Made by a program: the position numbers and the translations under genes. From positions 11,211,501 through 11,275,500 of the forward strand of contig NC_091107.1 in assembly GCF_024713975.1 (NCBI RefSeq): a stretch of 64,000 nt of DNA, in the 5' to 3' direction. Within the stretch, counting starts at the first letter, position 1, and each line of letters opens with the position of its first letter. Shown here piece by piece: positions 50,310-61,700 of the stretch. The notes beneath the pieces were generated by a model. That model was not told the origin of the DNA and searched no databases. It was given only the letters and a program-made list of their open reading frames with translations. Source of the stretch: Paralichthys olivaceus (Eukaryota; Chordata; Actinopteri; Pleuronectiformes; Paralichthyidae).

Positions 50310-50825
50310 GTCAATAACAGTCAGAGATGGATGGAGGTCAGTGGCTAAAAAGTGCCTATGAAGGTCAGTCTATAGGAAACAGTGTAGGTCGGTGGCTATA
50401 GTAGATTGAGGCAAGTGGTTAGGAATGGATGATGGTCAGTTGCGGTCGATCACCATAGGAATTGATGATTGTCTGTGGATGTCAGTCACTATCAGAATAG
50501 ATGAAGGTCAGTGGCCAGGTATGGATGGAGTTCAGTGACTGGGAATGGGTGAAGGTCAGTGGGGGTCAGTGGCCAGGAATGGATGGAGAACAGTGGAGGT
50601 CAGTGGGGGTCAGTAGCCAGGAATGGATGGAGAACAGTGGAGGTCAGTGGGGGTCAGTAGCCAGGAATGGATGGAGAACAATGGCTGGGAATGGGTGAAG
50701 GTCAGAGGGCATGAATAGACGGAGGTCAGGGACTAGGGATAAATTGATTTCAGTCGTTAAAGTGATGGCTGAAGGTCACTGGTTAGGAACTGATGGTTAG
50801 AGGTCAGAGGTCACTGGTTGGGAAT
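50310..50825. repeat. Minisatellite, 44-bp higher-order unit
   Basis: Degenerate GGTCAGTGG..AGGAATGGATGGA units fill about 500 bases. The clean core starts at 50576, 50620 and 50664, exactly 44 bases apart, with unit GGAATGGATGGAGAACAGTGG plus GAGGTCAGTGGGGGTCAGTAGCCA. The flanks carry older, diverged units. It is not CRISPR-like: there are no unique spacers. Confidence 0.9.
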
Positions 50826-51310
50826 GAATTAGATGACAGGAGTGATTCTCATAATAAATGATTGACTGTGGTTATTTACTGTCAGGGTTACAGAGTTGCA
50901 TTAAAGAGAGACACAGGGTGAGTTATTTTTGTGTGGCTTAAGTTTGCTCAGGGAATAGCCCAGTTATTGTGTTCAGCCTAATTTAGAAGTAATGAGGCCA
51001 GTTTTCAGGGTTTTGTTTTCTCAGGGGATCGGCTCGTCTGAGCTGCACAAAGACTTTACAAGGGTGTTGGTTGTGTGTGGATTAGTACAATTTAAAACAT
51101 TTTAGTAGGATCATATAATCATAAAAGACGTGCTCCTGGCTGAGTAAATTCTTGGTTTAGAAAAGTGCTGTAAAAGTTTGACTTACTTTCTTAAAATTGT
51201 ATTTATTACATATCCTGGTCTACATTTTTAGCCCCATTATTGGTAAACCTCAGAAGAGTGCATCCACCAACAGAGCTTTCAGGAAAGCTCTGAAGTTTGA
51301 GTTCCTCCAC

Positions 51311-51436
51311 CAAGAAGGTTATGTTTGCACCCGTGTCTTTTGGTATGTTTGTTTATTTGTCAATAGGATTACACAACCTGATTTTCACCAAACTGGAGGA
51401 ATAAGGTCACGAGCCTGGAAAAGAACCCTTTACGTT
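51311..51436 (+). repeat. Dispersed repeat family A, truncated copy 3
   Basis: It begins AAGAAGGTTATGTTTGCACC, followed by GTTTGTTTATTTGTCAATAGGATTACACAA, CACCAAACTGGAGG and AAAGAACCC. Only the first half of the family is present. Confidence 0.65.
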
Positions 51437-52849
51437 TTTATCTTGCTTTCTTGGTTTTGTTATTGAATTGTTTGAGTAACCTTGGATTTTGAGACATGGC
51501 TCGGACTGTCTCACTAAATCATTTTTTAATCTAATCTGTTGACCACGTACAGTATTCATTGCATTTTCCCCCTCTCTTTTGTGTGTGTTTCCAGACAATC
51601 ATTGATTTTCTTTCATTTCTGTAACGTATGAAGATCAACTTGCAGGCACCAGGGACTTGCACGAGTTGGCGGTCATTGGTTTGGTTTGAACACACACACA
51701 GAGTTTTACCTCTTGCTTGCTTTTGGAGAAGGTCGGCATTATTATAAATTATGCAGCATGAGTTTTGTAGACAGTGACAAGAAGCATGGAAGAAAATTGG
51801 TATGGTCCTATAAATTATTACTGCAGGAACAGAGAGATTTCAGCAGAGCAGTATTTAACAGGAGAACCAGAGTGTGTTGTGATGCGTGCGGATTCCGGCC
51901 TCCTCCAAGTAGTGGTGGAACGACTCTGATTGTTCCTACAAGGCCTGGCAAGGAAAGTACTGGGTACACTAATTAATGGGTTTCTGGTTGCACTCGATAT
52001 AAAACTAACACCCTGCCAGCAGGCCTGCCAAACTGCCTTCTGTAGAGCATCAGAATACAAAGGGCCATTGCTTTTTAACAAAAGCAAAATCGGTGAAGAC
52101 AAAAAAACTGTAATGATAAACACTCCACAGTCCACTGCATTATAGATTAGAAAAATTCACAGAGTACATTTTACAGCGTGATTGCATAGGAAGTGAAATA
52201 TTTCATAAGGTAAAGGGATGGATCGGGCCTGCGTTCGGTTACAGCCTCCACATATTTATGAGGCTTCGCCCTCGACTTTACAGCTCAGTCTGATTATTCC
52301 ACTGAGCTGTATTAGCAGATTGGCTCCACGCTCTATATCTCATCTCGCTGCTCCTGTTCTCACCCCTGCTGTCACGGTTCGAGGTGGATGATTTGTCACC
52401 AACAGTGTCTGTTTATATGCTTCATTACAGCAGGTTGAAGCTGTGGCTGTGAGGTTACCAAGTACCACCGTGGCTCTGTCAGCCGAAGAAGGAATAACAA
52501 ATCACACTTGTCTGAAGGCTGCATCATTTTTCTGTGGTGAAAGTTTAACTTTTAAATTCCTTGTTGGAGCTGGGTGCTTTGTTCTACACCACATGATATA
52601 CACATGCAGTTGCTCTGCCCTTATTCTCCTGTCATTCATAATTTTGAACAGAACCATTACTGACACAAGTAATTATATAAATCACCAACAAATGAATTTA
52701 TTTGTAGGGAAGTTAGTGATTTAAATTAAGGTCAAACAGTCACTCAAACAGAACTTCGGGAGTACAAATGTGACAGAAATAAAACATTGCTTCATTTTCC
52801 AGTATTTTATCCATTTCTAGCAGCCGTGTCTTTACGTCTGCGTTTCTTC

Positions 52850-52990
52850 AATTAGATCAAGATTAAATATCTCAACAACTATTGGATCGATTATGATGGA
52901 ATTTTGCACGAGCATTCGTGGTGTTCAGAGCATGAACACTTTGACAATGTTTGCTGTCACCTGCACATGACCTCCCTTTCTAAATGCCAC
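52850..52990. repeat. Degenerate dispersed repeat (AAATATCTCAACAACTATTGG type)
   Basis: The phrase TATCTCAACAACTATTGGAT, followed by GATGGAATTTTGCA and CATTCGTGGT, is characteristic of a repeat common in teleosts. The copy is old; borders are approximate. Confidence 0.5.
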
Positions 52991-54403
52991 TTGCAATTCC
53001 TCTCCCATGTTGGAAGGAAAGCTGATAAGCTTGATTATGCAAAACAAACTTTTTGAATTTAGACTTTCCACACGTTTCATTCAGCCCAAGGAAGAGTTCT
53101 CATCTTTCTGGGTCCGTGACCTCAGGTTTAAGGATGATAGCAGCAGATCTGAATCGTCATCAGCATTCCTGTGAATTGAAGGCTAATATTCACTTTTATT
53201 TTGCACTGTCATTAGTCTCCACCAAGTCCCAATTGAAAAGTTGAGGTAAGTAATTGCACCACTATGTTCATTCACCACATAGTTTTTCCATTTAAGAGCA
53301 TTTGAGGATCTTTAATTCAATTCAAATTCAAAACAACTGTATTTGTCGCCAGTGGGTAATTCATTTAAGTCATAGTATTTTCATTTATTTATTTATTCAT
53401 TCATTTAGGTACTATAGGAGACCGTACACTGCCACTAAACCCCTAAATCACAGTAAATCAAACCCACAATCAACGTTATTAAAGTGTAAAATTTTTTAAG
53501 TGTCATTTCTACTTCATGATAATGTGTCGAGCAAGATTTATATACTATGATCATTAGGACAAATACACACCCGTTGCAATTTCTTGGTCGTAACACAAGA
53601 CCAATCATCAAATTTCATGTGTCATGCTTGTAAGATGGTTCCTGTTGACACCCACCACTGAAGGTTCCTGCAGTGAAGAGGGGCTTCAGGATGAGATTCC
53701 TGATAGATGGGGCTGCTGCCTTGCCTGACACTGTAGTAGATTTATAGCTGCACGGCTTCATGTTCCGTACAGTAATCCATTTGTGGGACACTGCATCATT
53801 TTTGTGACAGTTGTATTAGAGTTGTGTTGTGATTGCTCACCTTGGTTTACAGCACAAAAGCAACTTCACATCCTCTGCAGAGGCCTGGGACATTTTACAC
53901 TTTCATATAATGGCGCTGCAGTTCTGTCAGTTCGTTCATGTACATATTTCCTTGCCTGAAATTTTTCAGAAATGGTTCAAGGGTCCAGCTTCACTGACAA
54001 CTGATATTTTAGTTTCATCCACGAAGAGGAGAAGTTGGGCTATATTCGATATTTTTGTTACAATCCACACCCCAACACTTACAAACAAGTCTCGGTACCT
54101 GATAGATCTTACTCATCTTCCTTGGAGGGGGGGGGGGGGGCATCAGCCAGCACAATGCCACGACACCCACGGTCTAAAAATATAAATCTACAGAAAGTCT
54201 GCTTTGAACGTATTGTACGACAATAGAATTAAATTGACAATCTGTGTAATCACATACTATTTATATTTCACATGACAAGAAAAGCTTACTTTTAATTGTA
54301 CACACTGATAGTATTTCATGTTTATCTTATTGTGTTTCTTACCTTATTTTATTTCTCATTACATTTTATCCTTATGCTGCTACGATCTTGTGCTGCTGTT
54401 TCA

Positions 54404-54440
54404 AATTTGAATTCCTCCTACAGAGGATCAATAAAGGTAC
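54404..54440 (+). repeat. Possible 3' tail of an interspersed repeat
   Basis: TTTGAATTCCTCC..AGAGGATCAATAAAGGTA resembles a very common teleost repeat tail (TTTCCC..GGGATCAATAAAGT). Weakly supported. Confidence 0.35.
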
Positions 54441-54751
54441 ATCACATTGAGTCATGTCCACAAATCATTGAAAACACATCGATGAGTCTCATACTGGATG
54501 TCATGTTCATTTCAGACTGGGCGACTGTACCCTCACATAAACTGTCCTGCACATTAGACCAAATGTGTATTAATATGCATCTGAAAACAGTTTGTGATAA
54601 ACTTAACTTTATATAGCACCTTTCAAAACACATTTTCAAGATGCTTTGTCAGTAAAAAATGAAACAAGAGGACAAACAAAAGCAAACAAGAAGAGACAAT
54701 TTCAAAGTTTGCTTTGTACTCCACATGGGGTTAGTAGTTGTAGACAAAATA

Positions 54752-55129
54752 TACAGTGCTATGTAAAAGTTTTAGGGACTTTAGAGGTTTGGATTCTGAA
54801 CAGTCACAAATTAATTCTGCAGCCTGAGTCATTAAGAAGTTATCTTCAGCCACAAGGAGGACATTGAGTCCTGCAACAGACGGTACCGCTCCCACAGAGC
54901 CTTGATCTCAACAACATGGAGTGAGTCAGTCTCCAACTACTGTGGAGAACAGTGCAGGGTTAAGGAGAAGTGGTGCTGTTTTCAAGGCAGAGGGTGGTCA
55001 CATCAAATACTGATTCGATTTTTTTCTTTTTCTCTTCTCTTTGTATTAACTTCACTGATAAACTATTCCTGGATGTATTTTTGGAAGCATCCTCACTTAA
55101 GTTTTGGTGCCTATAATATTTTCACAGTA
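54752..55129. mobile_element. Short DNA transposon with TA target site
   Basis: The left end TACAGTGCTATGTAAAAGTTTTAGG is mirrored at the right end, which on the opposite strand reads TACTGTGAAAATATTATAGG. Both outer ends abut TA, as expected for Tc1/mariner-type insertions. The 378-base interior has no transposase frame. Confidence 0.65.
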
Positions 55130-55195
55130 TTTACTTCAATTGGTCTTTTCAACTTAAACTAGAATTATAACCAAGTGGCTGTTTGCCCAGCTCGA

Positions 55196-55510
55196 TTCCC
55201 TAAAGTCCGACTTGAGATATCACGTTCAAGCAGCCAATGTTCTCACACTGACATGGTCCTTTAACCATCCAAATCTAATCAGTCAGTCCGTGCGTCTAAG
55301 TAAACATTTGTGCCTAATTTAAAATAATTTGCAAGGAATTTTTATGATTACACACATTCACGAGGTTTTGTGAGGTCACCTTGACCTTTGACCTCCAAAT
55401 GAACATCCTACCAATTTTGAAGAATTCCCTCAAGGTGTTCTTGAGATATCAAGTTCACAACAATGCTACTGAGAGAAAATGCAAAAACATAAAGCCTCCA
55501 GTCACTGGCT
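55196..55510. repeat. Dispersed repeat with TTGAGATATC and GTGACCTTTGACC-type blocks
   Basis: It contains TTGAGATATCACGTTCA and later TTGAGATATCAAGTTCACAA, with AGGTCACCTTGACCTTTGACCTCCAAAT between them and AACATAAAGCCTCC at the end. The block order matches a common teleost repeat. It lies just downstream of the mybbp1a stop. Confidence 0.65.
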
Positions 55511-55797
55511 GCTGTTGGTGCAGAGGCACAAGAATGATTTCTGGGAAGAGAAATGAATTACATGTTGTATATATATTTTTAATCAAAAGCCACACATTAG
55601 AAAAATAATACTTTCCTAATTCACTTCCCACATGTCAAAACTTTTCAGTATCTCCTACAGCAACATAACTACATATTGCCGGACAAAGAGCGGCAGCTGA
55701 CATTACTGTGTGTACAGCAGACAAATTACAGAAGACACGGCCATAAAGGAAATTCTCAAAAAACGAATTTGTGTCCATAAAAATAACAGTGTCCACT

Positions 55798-58700
55798 TCA
55801 CTGTTGCCCTCCTCCCCCTTTCTTCTGTTTGGGCTTCTTCTTCTTCTTCGCCATCTTGTTCTCTGACTGTGTCTTGCTCTTCTTGGCCGGGTTGGACTCA
55901 GACGCCGCTGCTCCTTCGGCTGGTCGTTTCTGCTTTGTTTTCTTGGCGCGTTTCTTTTTGGCTTGTCCTTTGTTTGCCCCTGGTTTGTCTGCGGGGGTTG
56001 ATTGGTCTGCTGCTGCTGCCGCTGCAGGCTCTAAAACAGGCACTGTGCGCTTTTTACGCTTTTTACTTTCAGGTAGAAAGCCCTTCTTCTTCTTGGAAAG
56101 TGGCTGTTGGTCGGCCTCCTTATCAGGCTTTGTTTTTTCCACTTTGGGTTTCCTGCAAAAGTTTACATGAACATAAATGAAAATGTAAGACCTACGTTAA
56201 GTACGACTGATATAATTAAAGGTAAGGTGAAGTAGATGAGTGGAAAATAACCCTCGAAAAGCCAAGTGAGTGCAAAGAGATCATTCTGACATGTATTTTA
56301 GACTACAGTTCCCTGTTGGTCTCACTTGTAGTTTTATCACAGTGTGCTGATATCTGGATTGTTGAGAAAGAACTACAACACACTGAAACATTATTAACTA
56401 ACATACCTCCAAGCCCATTGCACAAGGTTTCAAACTGTGCAAAACATTTTGAGATTGAACAAGCCCCTGATTTCCAAAGCTAGATTTCTCAGAGAATGTT
56501 CATTTCTTGTCCATGTGTGTCTCATTGGCTTTTTACAAGTGAGCGTGTGCAGGACAAAGCAGACAAGAAGCACGATGACATGATGGAGGAACGTTCAATA
56601 CAAGCATCGATGCATCCTTGTTTTCAAAATGAGTCAATTCAAAGTCTGACAGGAGCTGAAGCCTCTCACTGCACCATTAGTCCAAACAGTCTGATGCACA
56701 CAGACAAATAAAAGAAAACTGATTTTTCACTTTGTCCAATGTTTTGTTTCGCCCATCGTAAACTCCATTAACTCACATGACTCCAAAGTGTTTCATCACG
56801 GCCCAGTAGGTGTCCTCCATCTTGCCGGTCTTGTTAAACGTGATGGCGCTGGTCAGGCCCTGCAGGACCGTTTGAAGGGGCTCCAGGTCCACGGACAGCT
56901 TCTACACAGAGCAGGCAGGAGAGGCAGAAACTCAGACCACATGATCACGTCCCTCTCTTGTGATGTCATGAATACACTCGGAGCCCAACCTACCTGCTGG
57001 TGAACGTTCTTGACGAGGAACTGACAGAGCTCCAGGGTTTTCAACACCTTCTCCCTCACCACTTTGCTCTCAGTCTGACCAAGCTGCTGAAGACTCTGGG
57101 AGAAGAGGACGACACTGGTGTAAGACTGATATCCATGTTGAACCTACTACTGATACAGTCACTGTGAGTTTATAGATATTATACAGCTTGACTCAATATT
57201 ATTAGATGTTGTATTTTTAGACTTAATTAACTTTGTAAGTGAGTTACCTATGCGCTTTTATTTCTGTTTTCATTACTGCTGATACTAAAATATCACTTGC
57301 TCCATGTTCCTCTAACTAAATCCATTTTATGGCTGACTTTATATTTAGAAGATAATGGAGATTTGACAGGAAGAGAGAGGAAAAAGAGGAGATGATATGC
57401 AACAATGGTCCCAAGCTGGACTCTTGGATGGTTGCAGTAATTAAATCGTCAGCATCTTAGAGCCCTCGGCCAACAGGACACTCAACAATAAAAAAGGCAT
57501 TTAAACTGGAAGGCAGTGCTTAGCCTTTAAAGAGAGACAGAACGATTTTGACATTCATTTTGGCAAACGTGACTAAAGATGTACGTGTATTGAGTCTAAG
57601 CCTGATCTAGACATTTTCTGCAGCTGTTCAGGCTTTCAGTCATACATGTGATCTCAGCTTATCTTAGTTTAGCTTTAGTATCATTCAGCATTGGTTTATT
57701 AATCCACCTTAGTTGCCCACAAGGTGTGTGGTTGATAAATACAACAACAAACACTGTGTAACCCCAGTATTTTTGTCACACAAAACTAAAATGTTTTTCA
57801 TCACATAAAGAAAAAGAAAAAAGCCCCTGGAAAGAAAAATAATGCTGCTGTTTTGATGGCTCCGTTTTTTTTTGTCAAGGAGGAAAAGAACACAGGCGAC
57901 ACAGAGAAGAATTGGTTTAGTGAAGGATTGCAAAAGCATGTAATTATGCTAAGCTTTACTCTCCTCTGTCCCAAGGACACACAGAGGACACTCAGTGCAG
58001 TATTGACTCTAATCATCGTTTATCACTGTATGAGGCAAACTCATAAAGCCTGAAAACAATATAATTAAAATCCCCGCAAGCCTAAAGGGTGTTGGTGTAT
58101 GAGCTGCTGAACAGATGGGTATATACAGCCTCATGTTCACACAGATATACATTTAATCAGGCAGATATGGACAGACATAATGTGGAACCAGAGTCTAATG
58201 ATACCAGGTCAGTGCACCCCCCCAACAATCACGACTGTAATGTTCTTACAATGTTCTCTCACTTTTCATTTGAATGTGGGGTGAACAGTTCATATTCACA
58301 CTGTCATGAAAAGCTCAAATTCAATATACAGTCTAGAAGCGGATCAGACTGGCTGAAGCAGTTTGCCTTGATATTCAGCAGAGGGCGCTCACTACCAGCT
58401 TGAACTATTTAAATATATTTGAACAAATTGTGTGACAGGTGAAACGTGGCAATTGTATAATGTATGTACTTTTATAATCTGTTGTAATATGTTCATGTTC
58501 TTTAACAGAGGTTTGGTATTTACAGGTTATTTCCACTACAATAGGACTAAAAACCACCTCATTCAATGAGTTGCTAAAACCTTCTGGAAAATTCAGAAAA
58601 TCTTTAACAGTAGATGCTATTTCCAGACTTCCTGTGTTTGGCTGCAGCTCTGTTACCCCTGTGATGTACGTCTATGACTGTGATGTGGAGCTGTGTTGAC

Positions 58701-61700
58701 TTACCGCTGCCAGCTGACCTGTAATCTTCACACAGAGCTCTGTCCGTGAAGCTCCGCTCAGAAGCTTCTGCACCTCCCTGCTCTGCAACGCCCGCAAAAC
58801 CAGCACACAAGCCTGGCCCTTAAAACACACAAACACACAAAACAACGTCCATAAACACAACGTCTAACACACGCGAGGATTTAACCGTAGAATATACATT
58901 TATCAGCTGAGGTGGAGGGAGGAGGTTGTCCTATGTGTTTGTCAGAATTCTATTCTGGCTCAATCACACATGCACCGTACTGATGCTGTAAATACTACAA
59001 CACCAAATCTGTATTAATCTGCAGACAAAAATAATCTAACAAATGTACACTTCTCTCCTCTTTGCAAGTAAGTGGCTAAAAAAAGACCAATATCTCCAGG
59101 AGGTTGGAGAAGTTGGAAAGTAGAACAATTAAAACATAAACAATAGGACAATATGATAAATACAGACCATCAGCAATATTACACTTTAAAGCAACACTAT
59201 GCAAATGTTTTATCCTAAAATAGCATCTTCCGAAATAATCTGCTGGTTCACTGACTTGGAGTAGAGAGAATGGTACCACTTTCATTCCCGCTCCTTACCC
59301 TGAAAGTCTGTTCTTGCTCTACTTAACTCTAGTGAGCGTGTTCGATCTCCTGTGAGAAGTGTGGAACTGACTGATAGTCGCAGCGGTAATTGTCAGAATC
59401 GGGTCCAGCGAGTTCAATAGTAACGTTGAATTGTAGATCAGTTTAAACTATAAGACTAAAAGGATTTGAAGTAATTCAAATCCATTTGTTTCTCCAATAT
59501 CCAGCGAGGAAACTTATAAATTATAAAGGATTCAGAGCAGTTTTTGATGTATTTGTTATAGCAGCCGCTCTTCTGGGTCAGGAAGCTGGGGATCATGTGT
59601 AATATCCACTGTGCAGTCGTGTTTCAGTTCAGTGAGCTGGACGGCGCAGTCTGACATCTGCTCAACACATTGAAAACCCTTTTCTCTACAGGCTGCAGAG
59701 TCTACATGCTGTAATTATTTGTTTCAGATAAGACGTCTTTGTGCTAAACAGTGATAATCGTAAGACTTTATTCCTGCTTCCTTTTCTGCCCAACCAGCCA
59801 GTGAAATCCCTGACAATCAACTAGTAAACTTTATATGTTATATAACCATGAGACAAATGCTTTTCTTACTCTTTCTTCCCTATTCAGAGTTTTAGAACAC
59901 AACTGTTCCTGCTGTAGAAAAGAGTGAAATCTTTACCTGCTGATGTTGTCTGACTCCAGATGTGATGTGCTGCACAGCTGTATCCAACAGATTCACACAC
60001 AAAACCTGAAAACCACACACAAGCTGCATCAGTAACTGTGAGCGGAGACTCTCCGTGTCCGTGGTGTCCTGACCTTAATTCTGCTCTCTGAATGACGCAT
60101 GTCGCTGTACTCACGGGGAATCTGTTGAACAAGTCTGTGAACATCTGAGCTGTCAGAGGGCTCTTCCTCCGGCCCATGAAGGAGGTCAGAGCTTCCCTGA
60201 AGACGGTTGAGACACGATCCACATCCAAGTTACCCATGAACCTCAGCTGCAATGAATGAATGTCAATATAAATGTGAGAACGGAGCGTCCCGAAAAGGAA
60301 CAGCAGTCTTCTTGACATGTTACAGTGGGAAAAGAAAATGTGTAAATAATGAAATGAATGATGTCTGAATTCCATGTCGCCTTAAAAAAGTTGCAAATAA
60401 GATTTTGTGTTTGACTGAGTTGGAGAAGTCAGAGTATTGACAAAAGCAAAATGCAACAAAGTGCAATGGAAGCAGATTTTAATGAATCACAGTGTTCTGG
60501 TGAGTGACTCGCCATTAATCAATGGCACTGTTGCTTTCCCTGTGGTGACAAGTCAAAATGTCTGCTGTAAAAAAAGTCGTATTACTTTCAGTTACACCTC
60601 CGTCATTCAATAGAGGTTTTAAACAGCAGTATTTCTGGAAAATAGAATCTCCATTCACCTCCATTGTATCTGGGTGGAAGCTGAAACCTCAGAAATGTGT
60701 CAAAATCAAAACAAAACATAAAGTAGATGTGTTTTTTAAAATCATGAATTGAATTTTCCATTTATGTAACTGGAACTATTTGTGAAACCACTTCATCTTC
60801 TAACGTCAAATTGTAAAAAACGGCATCCTGCTGGAACTGTATAGTGGAGTGCACCAACTTAAGAAATGTATGGAGACAGCTGCACACTAGAGCTTATTCT
60901 GTGTAAATTATATGGAAAAACAATAAGAATAACAAGTAATCAGTTGATTACTTCAATCAATAAAATACATAAAACATTTTCATTACAACTTTTCAGACCC
61001 CCCCAATGTGACGTCCTCAGATTCCCTATTTTGTCTCACCAACAGTCACAGACCTAAATTTCCTCAGTATAATACCACAGAAGGAGAAAATCCCAAAAAT
61101 ACTCATGTTTAAGGAGCTGAAATCAAAGCAAGTTATCCAGGACCAACCCACTTAATGACCCAGTGAGGTAAAGGAACAACAAAGCTGGATATAATACAAT
61201 AGATAAAACTGCAATCTGAACTGCCTCCCATGGAAATATTTAAACACCATCTGTCTACTAACCTAAGTTGTGATCTAAAAGCAAAGGTTGACATTTTAAA
61301 TGTAGTTTCCACGTCGCTGACTAATTGTTGTACATTTTGTCTGATTCTGAGGTCGGAGGAAAACACACTGACACATGAATTAGTTTGTGGTGAACGTACT
61401 TCGCTTTCCGCAGACTTCTCATCCGTCTGCTGCTCTGTCTCAGCAGTAGGAGGAGCTCCTCGCAGCACCTTCACCACGTACAGAGACGCACTGCAAACAC
61501 AGTTCACCAACACAATATGACACAGGATTTACAACAGACTGATATTTCTTTCCTGACCTTGAAAACAGACTTTGGAGTCCAAATAAATGTCACAGAATTA
61601 AGGAAAGTCTGAACTCCAACAAGTCTACAACTAATAAATGAACTCAATCTGCTCATGACGACTGTGTGACAGAGTCAGAAGCTCAGAACGCAGCAGTGAG

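Larger units (their letters stand above)
47219..55797. other. Gene-poor region between the C11orf87-like gene and mybbp1a
   Basis: No coding exon with family resemblance was found. The left part should carry the 3' UTR of the C11orf87-like gene (plus-strand AATAAA at 48584-48589 is one candidate). It holds a minisatellite (50310-50825), dispersed repeats (51311-51436, 52850-52990, 54404-54440, 54752-55129, 55196-55510) and a possible conserved block near 51.9-52.35 kb. The right end is the mybbp1a 3' flank. Confidence 0.5.

Noticed and set aside
50501-50698. 65-aa Trp/Gly-rich repeat protein
   Set aside because: It is an open frame through the minisatellite; the 44-base unit is not a multiple of three, so frames shift between units.
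50310-50825. CRISPR-like array
   Set aside because: The repeats are contiguous without unique spacers, and the genome is a vertebrate's.
55829-56170. 113-aa hydrophobic plus-strand frame
   Set aside because: It is antisense to the lysine-rich last exon of mybbp1a.
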